This document shows, in pieces, positions 29,990 to 39,865 of a stretch of 64,000 nt of DNA (position 1 is the stretch's first letter; every line of letters begins with the position of its first letter). Origin of the DNA: Dyella jiangningensis (lineage in GTDB: Bacteria > Pseudomonadota > Gammaproteobacteria > Xanthomonadales > Rhodanobacteraceae); NCBI GenBank assembly GCA_000632805.1, contig CP007444.1, positions 1,178,001-1,242,000 on the forward strand. The letters are read 5' to 3'. The notes under the pieces were generated by a model. That model made no database searches. It was given only the letters and a program-made list of their open reading frames with translations, and was not told the origin of the DNA. The position numbers and the translations under genes were made by a program.

Positions 29990-30931
29990 ATGATTTACGA
30001 AAGCATCCTCGACACCATTGGCAACACGCCTATCGTGCGAATCCATCGGCTCGCGCCGAAGCACGTGAAGCTGTATGTCAAGGTGGAGGCGTTCAATCCG
30101 GCGGGTTCAGTCAAGGACCGTCTGGCGTACGCCATCATCATCGACGCGGAACAGAAGGGGCTGCTCAAGCCCGGCCAGACCGTGGTGGAGGCCACCTCGG
30201 GCAATACGGGCGTGGCGTTGGCGGCCGTGTGCGCGGCTCGTGGCTATCCGTTTGTCGCGGTGATGACGGAAACGTTCTCGGTCGAACGTCGCAAGCTGAT
30301 GCGCGCTTACGGCGCCAAGGTGATACTGACGGCAGCGGCCGAGCGCGGCAGCGGCATGGTGCGCAAGGCCAAGGAGCTGGCAGACAAGCACGGCTGGTTC
30401 CTGGCGCAGCAGTTCGAGAACCCGGCGAATCCGTCCTATCACCGCAACACCACGGCGACAGAAATCCTGCGCGACTTTGCCGGCAAGCGACTCGATTACT
30501 TCGTCACCGGCTGGGGGACGGGCGGTACGCTCACCGGCGTGGGCGAGATGCTGAAAGTGGCGCGCCCCGAAGTGAAGATCATCGCCAGCGAACCGGCGGG
30601 GGCATCGTTGCTCGCCGGCAAGGAATGGCAGCCGCACAAGATCCAGGGCTGGACGCCGGACTTCGTGCCGGGCGTGCTGAACCGGGATGTGGCGCAGCAG
30701 ATCGTGCCGGTCGATGACGTGGTGGCGCGCGACACGTCACGCGCGCTGGCGCAGCAGGAAGGCATTTTCGTGGGCATTTCCTCCGGCGCCACGTTGGCGG
30801 CCGCCCTGCAGGTGGCCAAGGATGCGCCGGAGGGTTCGGTGCTGCTGGCGATGCTGCCCGATACCGGCGAGCGCTATCTGTCGACGTTCCTGTTCGAAGG
30901 CGTCAACGAAGGGTCGGACGAAGTGGAATGA
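29990..30931 (+). CDS. cysK: Cysteine synthase A (O-acetylserine sulfhydrylase)
   Basis: PLP enzyme that joins sulfide and O-acetylserine to give cysteine. The 313-residue protein has Lys42 in PAGSVKDR for PLP, the substrate loop TSGNTG, and the PLP-phosphate loop GTGGTLTGVG. The C-terminal SSGATLAAAL is present. Its position downstream of cysG completes the sulfate-to-cysteine route in this window. It is followed by two blocks of REP sequences rather than a classical terminator. A plausible ribosome site (CGGAGTG) lies 6 bases before the ATG. Confidence 0.96.
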   Translation: MIYESILDTIGNTPIVRIHRLAPKHVKLYVKVEAFNPAGSVKDRLAYAIIIDAEQKGLLKPGQTVVEATSGNTGVALAAVCAARGYPFVAVMTETFSVERRKLMRAYGAKVILTAAAERGSGMVRKAKELADKHGWFLAQQFENPANPSYHRNTTATEILRDFAGKRLDYFVTGWGTGGTLTGVGEMLKVARPEVKIIASEPAGASLLAGKEWQPHKIQGWTPDFVPGVLNRDVAQQIVPVDDVVARDTSRALAQQEGIFVGISSGATLAAALQVAKDAPEGSVLLAMLPDTGERYLSTFLFEGVNEGSDEVE

Positions 30932-30970
30932 GGGGCTTCGTGCCTCTCGATTCGTAACTGATTCTTTTCT

Positions 30971-31134
30971 GTAGGAGCGCACCTTGTGCGCGACGTGGTT
31001 CAGGGCACCGTCGTCGCGCACTGGGTGCGCTCCCACAAGAGCCTGTTTGAAGTGCGCGCGGTATTGCGTGTGTTGTGCGGAGGCTACTGGGCGGCGGTTC
31101 TGAGGCGTTGATCGCGCACTGGGTGCGCTCCTAC
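30971..31134. repeat. REP cluster downstream of cysK
   Basis: A REP (30971-30993) faces an inverted REP (31014-31036) across about 20 bases, and a third inverted copy lies at 31112-31134. The pair can form a long hairpin at the end of the cysK message. The T-rich TTCTTTTCT just upstream is not a U-tract in the right place, so message stabilisation is as likely as termination. Confidence 0.82.
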
Positions 31135-31161
31135 CAACAAAGCGTGTCTCGCAAGTTAGGT

Positions 31162-31533
31162 TCACGCTCTGCGGTTCGTCCGCTGATGGGTTTCCCATTC
31201 CGCGATCAGCTTCTGGCCTACCGACGCTAGGGCATTAATCGCCGGCAGCAGTTCGCGGCCAAGCGAAGTAAGCGCGTATTCCGCGGACGGCGGCGAGGTA
31301 TGCAACACGCGTCGCGTCACCAGTCCCCGTGATTCCAGTTCGCGAAGGCGCGCGCTCAGCACGCGTGCGGAAATGCGGGGCAGGTCGTGGCGCAGCTCAC
31401 CAAAGCGTCGCGGTTCGCCACTGAGCGACCACACGACATTCGGGGCCCACGCGCCGCGCAGCAAGCCCAGTACCTCGCTGAGCGGGCAGGCGGGAGGAGG
31501 GGCGACTTTGCTCTTGCGGACAGGGAGGCCCAT
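31162..31533 (-). CDS. HxlR-family transcriptional regulator
   Basis: A 123-residue winged-helix protein of the HxlR/MarR-like group. Cys19 in PACPLSEVLGLLRGAW, the family motif for the first helix, LRHDLPRISARVLSARLRELESRGLV and YALTSLGRELLPAI are all present. The ATG at 31533 is taken because MGLPVRKSKVAP precedes the conserved start; longer frames run back across the operator region. HxlR proteins often sense electrophiles or oxidants through that cysteine and control a divergent detoxification gene. The divergent gene here is a glutathione S-transferase, which fits that pattern. Confidence 0.88.
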   Translation of the reverse strand: MGLPVRKSKVAPPPACPLSEVLGLLRGAWAPNVVWSLSGEPRRFGELRHDLPRISARVLSARLRELESRGLVTRRVLHTSPPSAEYALTSLGRELLPAINALASVGQKLIAEWETHQRTNRRA

Positions 31534-31540
31534 GGCGCGA

Positions 31541-31605
31541 CCGGTAACTGGATGGTTACCGGATTTTAGGGGTAACCCGGGGTTAGGTGGTATCCAACAG
31601 TAACC
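31541..31605. promoter_or_regulatory. Candidate HxlR operators between hxlR-type gene and GST
   Basis: CCGGTAAC (31541-31548) and its exact complement GTTACCGG (31555-31562) flank six bases, starting 8 bases before the regulator ATG. A second near-palindrome, TAACCCGGGGTTA (31573-31585), and a half site GTAACC (31600-31605) follow toward the GST. The repeated GTAACC fits an autoregulated divergent control region. Confidence 0.6.
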
Positions 31606-31678
31606 ATGCGTGGCTAGGATGACGACTCCTCCGCGACCGGACGTCGCGTCGAAGATTCCCCACCACTGGAGACATGCC

Positions 31679-32296
31679 ATGAAGCTCTACTACGCCGCCG
31701 GCGCCTGCTCGCTTTCCCCGCACATCGTTGCCCTGGAAGCGGGCATTCCGCTGGAACTGGAGAAGGTGGACACGAAGGAAAAGCGCACGGCGAGCGGTGC
31801 CGACTATTGGCAGATCAATCCCAAGGGCTACGTGCCGGCCCTGATGCTGGACAACGGCGAACTGCTCACCGAAGGCCCGGCCATCGTGCAGTACCTCGCC
31901 GACCAGAAGCCCGACGCCAAGCTGGCGCCAGCCAACGGCACGGCAGCGCGTTACCGTCTGCAGGAGATGCTGGGCTACATCAACTCCGAGCTGCACAAGA
32001 CCTATACGCCGTTGTTCAAGCCGGACACGCCGGATGCGGTGCGTCAGGAGCGCAAGGAGTACCTGCGCAAGCGCTACGCCTTGCTCGAACAACATCTGGC
32101 CAAGCACGACTGGCTGGTCGGCGAGCACTTCAGCGTGGCGGATGCTTATCTCTTCACCGTCACCAACTGGTCCAAGCACGTGGCGCTGGATCTTTCGGAC
32201 TTCCCTGCATTGCTGGCATTCCAGAAGCGCGTGGGTGAACGGCCGAACGTGCAAGCGGCGATGGTGGCGGAGGGGCTGACCAAGGCAGCTGCCTGA
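31679..32296 (+). CDS. Glutathione S-transferase, beta-like class
   Basis: A 205-residue cytosolic GST. The N-terminal thioredoxin fold starts MKLYYAAGACSLSPHI with Cys10, the catalytic cysteine typical of bacterial beta-class enzymes. The glutathione-binding GYVPAL and TEGPAIVQYLAD follow, and the C-terminal helical domain contains FSVADAYLF. It likely conjugates or reduces electrophiles or peroxides. ATG 31679 is preceded by TGGAGAC. The divergent HxlR regulator with operators in between suggests inducible expression. An inverted REP pair follows the stop. Confidence 0.92.
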   Translation: MKLYYAAGACSLSPHIVALEAGIPLELEKVDTKEKRTASGADYWQINPKGYVPALMLDNGELLTEGPAIVQYLADQKPDAKLAPANGTAARYRLQEMLGYINSELHKTYTPLFKPDTPDAVRQERKEYLRKRYALLEQHLAKHDWLVGEHFSVADAYLFTVTNWSKHVALDLSDFPALLAFQKRVGERPNVQAAMVAEGLTKAAA

Positions 32297-32308
32297 TCTC
32301 GACGAACT

Positions 32309-32388
32309 GTGGGAGCGCACCCTGTGCGCGACAAGCCTGCGGAGCGTGAAGTCGCAGCTCCGCGGTCGCGCACAGGGTGCGCTCCCAC
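32309..32388. repeat. Inverted REP pair between convergent GST and purB
   Basis: GTGGGAGCGCACCC ... GTGCGCGA (32309-32331) faces its complement (32366-32388). It can form a 23-bp stem serving as the shared 3' end of two convergent genes. Confidence 0.83.
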
Positions 32389-32405
32389 AAGGTTCTTGTT
32401 GCTGG

Positions 32406-33905
<1,500 letters not shown>

Positions 33906-33943
33906 CTAGCCTCCCCGCTGATTGGCGCGCCTGCATGCTCCCT

Positions 33944-34897
33944 GTAGGAGCGCACCCAGTGCGCGAGGGCCCTTCGCTCCGGTTTTCATGACTCGTCATG
34001 CCTGCGAATGCAGGAGTTCAGTGACTTTCGCTCTTCTATTATTTGTTGTCGCAACTGGGCTCGCTTGCCGCGGGCTTCCGCCGGCCTGCCGGCCGCCGGG
34101 TTACTTCTCTTTGCGTGGCCAAAGAGAAGTAACCAAGAGAAAGGCCACCCCGATGCCGCGCCCCTGCGGGGTCGCAGGCGTGAGGCGGGGTGGATCGACA
34201 GGGCGTCCTGCCCTGACGATCCACTGGCCGGCATCCATGCCGGCCACCCTTCGGGCTGATCCGCCTCCCGCCTGCTCGCGTCATAGGGGCCCGAAGGTCA
34301 AAAGCCGAAGCCGAAGCCGAAGCCAAAGTGAGAGCCAAAGTGAGAGCGCGGCAGAAGCAGAGGAGCGCACCTAGGTTTTCCACAGCAGGTGTGGAAGTCG
34401 ATGGGTGAAGCCTGTGGATAGGTGTCCTAAGCGCTTGATGCCAAAGAAGGCATTTACGCACTGCTACTTCTTTGCGCATCGCGATGTGCCGCGTAGCGGC
34501 ACGAGCCTTCAAACATCCCCTGTGTGGCGGTGAGGGGTGGACGAATAGGCCCCGCAGGGTGCCCGACAGGACGTCGGGCACTTTTCGTCCGGGCAGGAGC
34601 CCGGTCGAAAAGCCCGGCCGCCCCTCACGCACTGGCTGGGCGCAGCCCGGCCAGCGCCACGCGGGGTGCTCTTTCTTTTGGTTACTTTTCTTTGAGCACG
34701 CAAAGAAAAGTGACCCGGACCGCGGCAGCGGTCCGGAAGCCCGCGGCAGGCGAGCATACCGATGAGAACACCAGATCAGAAGCGAGAGTCACTGGATGAC
34801 CAGCCCTTCGGCTGTTGTAGAGCGCCTCCTGCTTTCGCAGGAATGACGGATAGGAGAGGCGGGGCGAAAGGCGGTCGCGCACAGGGTGCGCTCCTAC
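33944..34897. repeat. Composite structured repeat element, copy 2
   Basis: A 954-bp non-coding element in the same orientation as copy 1. It is bounded by REPs at 33944-33966 (plus) and 34875-34897 (minus). Arm hairpins are ACTTCTCTTTG/CAAAGAGAAGT (34103-34130) and ACTTTTCTTTG/CAAAGAAAAGT (34684-34711). Modules L2 (34182-34267) and R2 (34530-34628) match copy 1 in structure. In the right arm hairpin three base pairs differ from copy 1, all with both partners changed. The inner REP pair of copy 1 is replaced here by unrelated sequence with AGCCGAAGCC- and AGCCAAAGTGAG-type short tandem repeats (about 34302-34350). Confidence 0.85.
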
Positions 34898-34987
34898 AGG
34901 AGGGAAAGTGACGCGCATGCCTCCCTTGGCAGCCCCCTAACGCGCCCCGACCTATAGTCCGTCAATCTCCCCGAGGATCCCAACGAC

Positions 34988-36388
34988 ATGAGCCAGTTCC
35001 GCACCGAACACGACAGCATGGGCGAGCTCAAGGTGCCGGCCAAGGCGCTGTATGGCGCGCAGACGCAGCGCGCGGTCGACAACTTTCCCATTTCCGGCAT
35101 GCACATGCCGCGCGAGTTCATCCGTGCGTTGGGCCTGGTGAAGGCGGCGGCGGCCGATGCGAATTTCCTGCAGGGGCATCTGAAGAAGAACCAGGCGCAT
35201 GCGATTCGCAAGGCGGCGCTGGCGGTGGCCGAGGGAGAGTACGACGACCAGTTCCCGATCGACGTGTTCCAGACCGGCTCCGGCACCAGCACCAACATGA
35301 ATGCCAACGAGGTGATTGCGCATCTCGCCAGCCAGGGCAGCGCGAAGGTGCATCCCAACGACCACGTCAATTACGGACAGAGTTCCAATGACGTGATCCC
35401 GACCACCATCCATGTGAGCGCGACGCTCACGGCCAGCCAGCAACTGCTGCCGGCGCTCAAGCATCTCAAGCGCACGATCGAGCGGCGCGCGCGCGAATTG
35501 CGCAACGTGCCCAAGACCGGCCGCACGCACCTGATGGATGCGATGCCGGTGACCTTCGGACAGGAGCTGTCGGGTTGGGCGGCACAGATCGGTTCGGCCA
35601 TCGAGCGCATCCAGGACAGCCTCATGCGCATGCGTCGACTGCCGCTTGGCGGTACGGCGGTAGGCACGGGCATCAATGCCGATCCGAGGTTTGGCCTGGC
35701 CGTGGCCCGTGAGTTGAAGAAACTCACGGGTGTGAGCTTCGAGTCCGCAGGCAACTTCTTCGAGGGCATGGCCGCGCAGGATGCGGCGGTCGAACTGTCG
35801 GGTCAGTTGAAGGCGCTGGCGGTGGCGCTGATGAAGATCGCCAACGATCTGCGCTGGATGAACTCCGGTCCGCTCGCGGGACTCGGCGAAATCGAGTTGC
35901 CCGCATTGCAGCCGGGCTCGTCGATCATGCCGGGCAAGGTGAATCCGGTGATCCCTGAAGCTACCGCCATGGTCGCCGCACAGGTGATTGGCAACGACGC
36001 GGCGATCACCATTGCCGGCCAGTCGGGCAACTTCCAGCTCAACGTGATGCTGCCGCTGGTGGCACACAACCTGCTGCAGTCGATCGGCATTCTTTCCAAC
36101 GTGAGCGTGCTGCTGGCCGACAAGGCCATCGCCGGATTCAAGGTGAATACCACGCGGGTGAAGGAAGCGCTCGCGAAGAACCCGATTCTGGTGACCGCGC
36201 TCAATCCGGTGATCGGCTACGAGAAGGGCGCGGCGACGGCCAAGCAGGCGTACAAGGAAAAGCGGCCTATTCTCGACGTGGCGCTGGAAACCACGGGGCT
36301 TTCAAAGGCCGAACTGCAGAAGCTGCTCGATCCGATGACGCTGACGAAGGGCGGGATTCACGGTGGTGGCGGCGGTGGTGGTGGTTGA
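34988..36388 (+). CDS. fumC: Class II fumarate hydratase
   Basis: Hydrates fumarate to malate in the TCA cycle; oxygen-stable, iron-free homotetramer. The 466-residue protein has the signature GSSIMPGKVNPV, TGSGTSTNMNANEV, the HVNYGQSSND segment and TGRTHLMDAMP with the catalytic His. Oddity: the C-terminus ends GGIHGGGGGGGG, a run of eight glycines encoded by GGT/GGC codons, which looks like triplet expansion at the 3' end. It follows composite element 2 by about 90 bases, with a weak GAGGATC ribosome site. An inverted REP pair follows. Confidence 0.96.
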   Translation: MSQFRTEHDSMGELKVPAKALYGAQTQRAVDNFPISGMHMPREFIRALGLVKAAAADANFLQGHLKKNQAHAIRKAALAVAEGEYDDQFPIDVFQTGSGTSTNMNANEVIAHLASQGSAKVHPNDHVNYGQSSNDVIPTTIHVSATLTASQQLLPALKHLKRTIERRARELRNVPKTGRTHLMDAMPVTFGQELSGWAAQIGSAIERIQDSLMRMRRLPLGGTAVGTGINADPRFGLAVARELKKLTGVSFESAGNFFEGMAAQDAAVELSGQLKALAVALMKIANDLRWMNSGPLAGLGEIELPALQPGSSIMPGKVNPVIPEATAMVAAQVIGNDAAITIAGQSGNFQLNVMLPLVAHNLLQSIGILSNVSVLLADKAIAGFKVNTTRVKEALAKNPILVTALNPVIGYEKGAATAKQAYKEKRPILDVALETTGLSKAELQKLLDPMTLTKGGIHGGGGGGGG

Positions 36389-36413
36389 GTCATAACCATC
36401 GTTCGCCCTACCT

Positions 36414-36494
36414 GTGGGAGCGCACCCTGTGCGCGACGACCTGACGGAGCGGGAACACGGAGACGCCGCGGTCGCGCACTGGGTGCGCTCCCAT
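36414..36494. repeat. Inverted REP pair between fumC and DUF2884 gene
   Basis: GTGGGAGCGCACCC...GTGCGCGA (36414-36436) faces an inverted copy (36472-36494, last base changed). This is the rightmost REP seen in the window. It can act as the shared 3' hairpin of two convergent transcripts. Confidence 0.82.
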
Positions 36495-36508
36495 AATGGT
36501 TCTTTTTC

Positions 36509-37072
36509 TTAGTGCGCGGTGTCCTTCCGGCACTTCTCGACATTCGATTCGCCCAGTGCATGCGCATAGGGCTTGAACGCCTCCAGTTGCGTGGCCAATT
36601 CGTCCTGCGCGGACTTCATCGCTGCCACGTCTTCGCAGATCTTCGCGGCCGCCTGCTTCACGTCGGACGCAGCTTCCTCGGCTTTCGCGCGGGCGGCTTC
36701 GGCACCTTCGGCATCGGTGATCTTGCTGGCAGCGGCGCCTACGGCCTTCATGGCAGTGGAGGCACCGGCCTTGCCCGTGGCAATGGCATCGGTACGCATG
36801 GCCTGCGCGGCGGCGTTGTAGCGTTGCAGCAGGGTGCGTTGCGCATCGTTCACGGCGACGTCGTGGCCGTCGATGGCGAGTTGTCCCTGTGCATTCACCG
36901 TTGCGTCGGGCACGCCGGACGCCTTGATGGTGACGACGCCGTCATGCAGCGTGATGCGGTTGTTGATGATGTCGGTGCTGCCACCGAACACCTGCACGTC
37001 ACTGCCCGAACCGCTGCACGCGGTGGTCAGTACCGCCAGGGCGAGTACGCAAGGAAGATAACGGAAGGACAT
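36509..37072 (-). CDS. DUF2884 (YggN-like) lipoprotein, paralogue 1
   Basis: A 187-residue predicted lipoprotein with a signal peptide ending in the lipobox LTTAC-S (Cys near residue 19). The middle part (VNAQGQLAIDGHDVAVNDAQRTLLQRYNAAAQAM) follows the YggN/DUF2884 pattern in which a short beta hairpin precedes a helix. The C-terminal half is an Ala/Glu/Lys-rich, probably coiled-coil, helix ending in two Cys. The start is the ATG at 37072; the frame continues upstream without merit. Function is unknown for the family. It lies 250 bases after its paralogue, separated by a likely terminator. Confidence 0.8.
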   Translation of the reverse strand: MSFRYLPCVLALAVLTTACSGSGSDVQVFGGSTDIINNRITLHDGVVTIKASGVPDATVNAQGQLAIDGHDVAVNDAQRTLLQRYNAAAQAMRTDAIATGKAGASTAMKAVGAAASKITDAEGAEAARAKAEEAASDVKQAAAKICEDVAAMKSAQDELATQLEAFKPYAHALGESNVEKCRKDTAH

Positions 37073-37189
37073 GGCGGTGCTCCTCGGCAGGGAAGACGCG
37101 GCGGAAGTTTCCGCCGATGACACCTGATCGTAGCGACTTCAGATACTGCCTGGCCTGTCTCCATGGTCACGACGCCGAGCGTTGCGGCC

Positions 37190-37230
37190 AAAAAAGGTGC
37201 CCCGCCCGCACTCCGCATCCTTGCGGAAGG
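37190..37230 (-). terminator. Likely terminator with AGGA-loop hairpin after DUF2884 paralogue 2
   Basis: On the minus strand TCCGCA-AGGA-TGCGGA (37227-37212) is followed by a G-rich stretch, GTGC...GCAC, and then CTTTTTTGG (T run at 37196-37191). The T run suggests termination of the ABC operon. The rest of 37073-37323 holds no gene and should contain the promoter of the next DUF2884 gene. Confidence 0.5.
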
Positions 37231-37323
37231 TACGAGCGGGACATGACCGTCAATCTTCGTCGCGGATCCCAGAACCCGATGTTTGCGACCGCCGTACCGA
37301 TGCGGGCGCCGGATGAGGCTGGA

Positions 37324-38010
37324 TCAATCGGAAAATACCGCAAAGCCCGGCTTGCCGTTCTCGTCCGTGTGCTTGCCGCAGTCGTCGATGTCTTTCTGGG
37401 TCATCGTGGCGTACGGCTGGAAGGCCGGCATGGCGCTCGCCAGTTTCTGCTGCGAGGCCATCAGGTCGGGCATGCGCTTGCACAGTTGCATGGCGGCGGC
37501 CTCGATCTTGTCCGTCTGCGGTTTGATGGTCGCCTCGACTTCCTTGTCGCTCTTGCCGCTGAGCTTGCCGAAGATCGCGTCCTTGGCGATCCCCAGCCCC
37601 ATGTTGGCGCTGCTCGCACCGATATCCATGCCTGCCGTGGCGATGCCGATGATCTGCTGGCGATAGTCCACCAGCAGGGCGTGTTGCTCGGGCGTGGCAT
37701 CCACCCGGCGGCCTTCGATCACTAGCTGGCCATCCGGGGTGATTACAGCTTTCGGCCGTGAGCTGCCGTTGTGCGAATGCTTGCCGGTGTGCACGCTGGT
37801 GACATCGATGTCCTTGGTGAGCAGCTCCTGCTTGGCCTTGTCGATGCCCTTCTGGATCTCCGCGCCGATGAACGTCGGCGAGGTCTGTTCCTGCGCCTGC
37901 TTCATCGCCTGCGCCGCCTCGCTGTTGCCGTGGTCGGACTGACTGCAGGCCGCCAGTGGCAACAGCAGGGCCAGTGCGAACATGCGGCCGGCAAATGCGT
38001 TGGTAACCAT
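37324..38010 (-). CDS. DUF2884 (YggN-like) lipoprotein, paralogue 2
   Basis: A 228-residue predicted lipoprotein (lipobox LPLAAC-S, Cys at about residue 22). VITPDGQLVIEGRRVDATPEQHALLVDYRQQI closely follows the YggN signature. A conserved Gly-rich helix (GMDIGASSANMGLGIAKDAIFGKL) and a C-terminal helix with Cys residues follow. The ATG at 38010 starts 32 bases after the end of the ABC permease gene, so it belongs to that operon. A periplasmic lipoprotein linked to an ABC exporter hints at an envelope or export function. This is inference. Confidence 0.82.
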   Translation of the reverse strand: MVTNAFAGRMFALALLLPLAACSQSDHGNSEAAQAMKQAQEQTSPTFIGAEIQKGIDKAKQELLTKDIDVTSVHTGKHSHNGSSRPKAVITPDGQLVIEGRRVDATPEQHALLVDYRQQIIGIATAGMDIGASSANMGLGIAKDAIFGKLSGKSDKEVEATIKPQTDKIEAAAMQLCKRMPDLMASQQKLASAMPAFQPYATMTQKDIDDCGKHTDENGKPGFAVFSD

Positions 38011-38042
38011 GGTGTGCTCCCCCGAGCGAATGCGGTTGAAGA

Positions 38043-39011
38043 TCAGCTGTCGTCGCGGACCCGGCGATACCAGATGGCACCGGCGATCAGCACTGCACCG
38101 GCCAGCACACCCAGCCACAGGTTCGGTGAGGCCAGCAGGGCATAGGAGTGCATCGGCGAGAGCACGCTCAGCGGATTGTGGGCGTCGCCCAGATCGGCAG
38201 AGGCCTCCAGCGCATGATCGTTGTAGACGATGTTGGAGCCGGGGAACACGCTCAGCAGGGCACGCTGCACGATGTTCTTCCAGAACCACACGGTCGGCAG
38301 GTTGAACAAACCCATGATGCCGAACCAGCTCACCAGCAGACCCAGCACCGCCGGCACCGCCACCGCCCACAGGAAGGGCTTGTTGCGTGCCCAGGCCGAG
38401 CAGAACATCAGCCAGCCTACCGAGGGAATGGCCCACAGCGCATACAGCGGGATGTTGCTGACCAGCGTGCCGATGGCGCGGAACGGATGGGACAGCATGA
38501 TCAGCTGCCAGGCGTTTACGTGATGCATCGACAACACCAGGGCGAAGATCACCAGTTGCACGAGGCCGATGATCACGGCCACGACCACGGCGATGACAGG
38601 CGCCAGAATCGTCGCGCTCACCACTTTCGACAGCACGGTGCTGGTGTTGGAGATCGGCAGCGATTTCCAGAACAGGATGCTGCGGTCGCGGCGGTCGTCG
38701 TACAGCGCGCCGAGGCAGTAGAACAGCACCACGATGCCCATGACGATGCTGATCAATCCCATCGAGGACAGCATGGCGACGTCGAGTCCCACGCCGATCT
38801 GCGCGAGATCGCCCTCGTTGGCCTTGGCGATCATCATCTGCCAGTTGCTGCCGCCAATCTCGATGCCGTGCCGTGCACCCAGCACCTCGGCCGTGATGAT
38901 GGCCATGATGTTGAGCACCAGGAAAACCACGCCGGTGACGATCGGCGCCCACAGGAAGCCACCGCGGTGCTCCCAGAATTCGCGTTTCACGAGCCAGTAG
39001 AAGGTTTTCAT
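38043..39011 (-). CDS. ABC-2 type transporter permease
   Basis: A 322-residue inner-membrane protein. MKTFYWLVKREFWEHRGGFLWAP starts in the cytoplasm before the first span. About six hydrophobic segments follow, with a large extracytoplasmic loop after the first. RRDRSILFWKSLPIS is the typical coupling loop of ABC-2 permeases. Its ATG overlaps the upstream ATPase stop (ATGA), making an obligate pair. GntR(YtrA)-ABC modules are known for exporting antimicrobial compounds or responding to cell-wall stress, but the substrate here is unknown. Confidence 0.9.
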   Translation of the reverse strand: MKTFYWLVKREFWEHRGGFLWAPIVTGVVFLVLNIMAIITAEVLGARHGIEIGGSNWQMMIAKANEGDLAQIGVGLDVAMLSSMGLISIVMGIVVLFYCLGALYDDRRDRSILFWKSLPISNTSTVLSKVVSATILAPVIAVVVAVIIGLVQLVIFALVLSMHHVNAWQLIMLSHPFRAIGTLVSNIPLYALWAIPSVGWLMFCSAWARNKPFLWAVAVPAVLGLLVSWFGIMGLFNLPTVWFWKNIVQRALLSVFPGSNIVYNDHALEASADLGDAHNPLSVLSPMHSYALLASPNLWLGVLAGAVLIAGAIWYRRVRDDS

Positions 39012-39865
39012 GCGTAGGTTCCCTTCATGGTGGCAACGAACAGGTCACTGACGGTGGGGCGGCGTACCTCGCCCATGCTTTCGAGCGTGGCGCGGTCGGC
39101 GCCGTCGAACAGGAAGATGCTCTTGCCGAACACCTGGCGTTCGTCCAGCGGCTTCATGCTGCGCGCGGTGGCGGCCTTGTCGGCGCTCACCATCACTTCG
39201 GCGAAACGCTCGCCGACGGCTTCCATGTCGGTATCCAGCACGATCTTGCCGTCGCGGATGAACATCAGGTCGGTGAGGATGTGTTCGATCTCCTCCACCT
39301 GGTGGGTGGTGACGATGATGGTCTTGTTCTCGTCGAAGTAGTCCTCCAGCAGGCTCTGGTAGAACTGCTTGCGATAGAGGATGTCCAGGCCCAGCGTCGG
39401 CTCGTCCAGCACCAGCAGGCGGGCATCGATGGCCATCACCAGGGCGAGGTGCAGCTGCACGATCATGCCCTTGGACATCTGCTTCACGCGCTGGTCGGGC
39501 GTGAGCTTGGTACGTGCGAGGAAGGCTTCGCACTTGGCCCGGTTGAAGCGCGGGTGCACGTTGGCGACGAAGTCGACCGCCTCGCGGACCCGAAGCCAGC
39601 GCGGCAGCACCGCCACGTCGGCAATGAAGCAGACCTGTTCCATCAGGCGGTCACGCTGCGTGCGCGGGTCGAAGCCCAGCACGTTCAGTTCTCCCTGGAA
39701 GTCGGTCAGGCCGAGGATGGCCTTGAGCGCCGTGGTCTTGCCGGCTCCGTTCGGGCCGATCAGCCCCACGATGCGGCCCGACTCGATGCGGAAATTCACA
39801 TGATCCAGCGCGACGGTGTTCTTGTAGCGCTTGTTGAGACCGCTGGCGGTCACGACCGCGTTCAT
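39008..39865 (-). CDS. ABC transporter ATP-binding protein
   Basis: A 285-residue ATPase that powers the adjacent permease. Walker A is GPNGAGKTT (residues 37-45), Walker B is LLVLDEPTLGLD and the switch His lies in IIVTTHQVEE. The signature reads MSKGMIVQLHLALVMA, so the usual LSGGQ is replaced by SKGM; this variant occurs in GntR-linked ABC-2 ATPases and need not mean inactivity. The ATG at 39865 is used. The gene overlaps both neighbours (gntR upstream and permease downstream) by four bases. Confidence 0.93.
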   Translation of the reverse strand: MNAVVTASGLNKRYKNTVALDHVNFRIESGRIVGLIGPNGAGKTTALKAILGLTDFQGELNVLGFDPRTQRDRLMEQVCFIADVAVLPRWLRVREAVDFVANVHPRFNRAKCEAFLARTKLTPDQRVKQMSKGMIVQLHLALVMAIDARLLVLDEPTLGLDILYRKQFYQSLLEDYFDENKTIIVTTHQVEEIEHILTDLMFIRDGKIVLDTDMEAVGERFAEVMVSADKAATARSMKPLDERQVFGKSIFLFDGADRATLESMGEVRRPTVSDLFVATMKGTYA

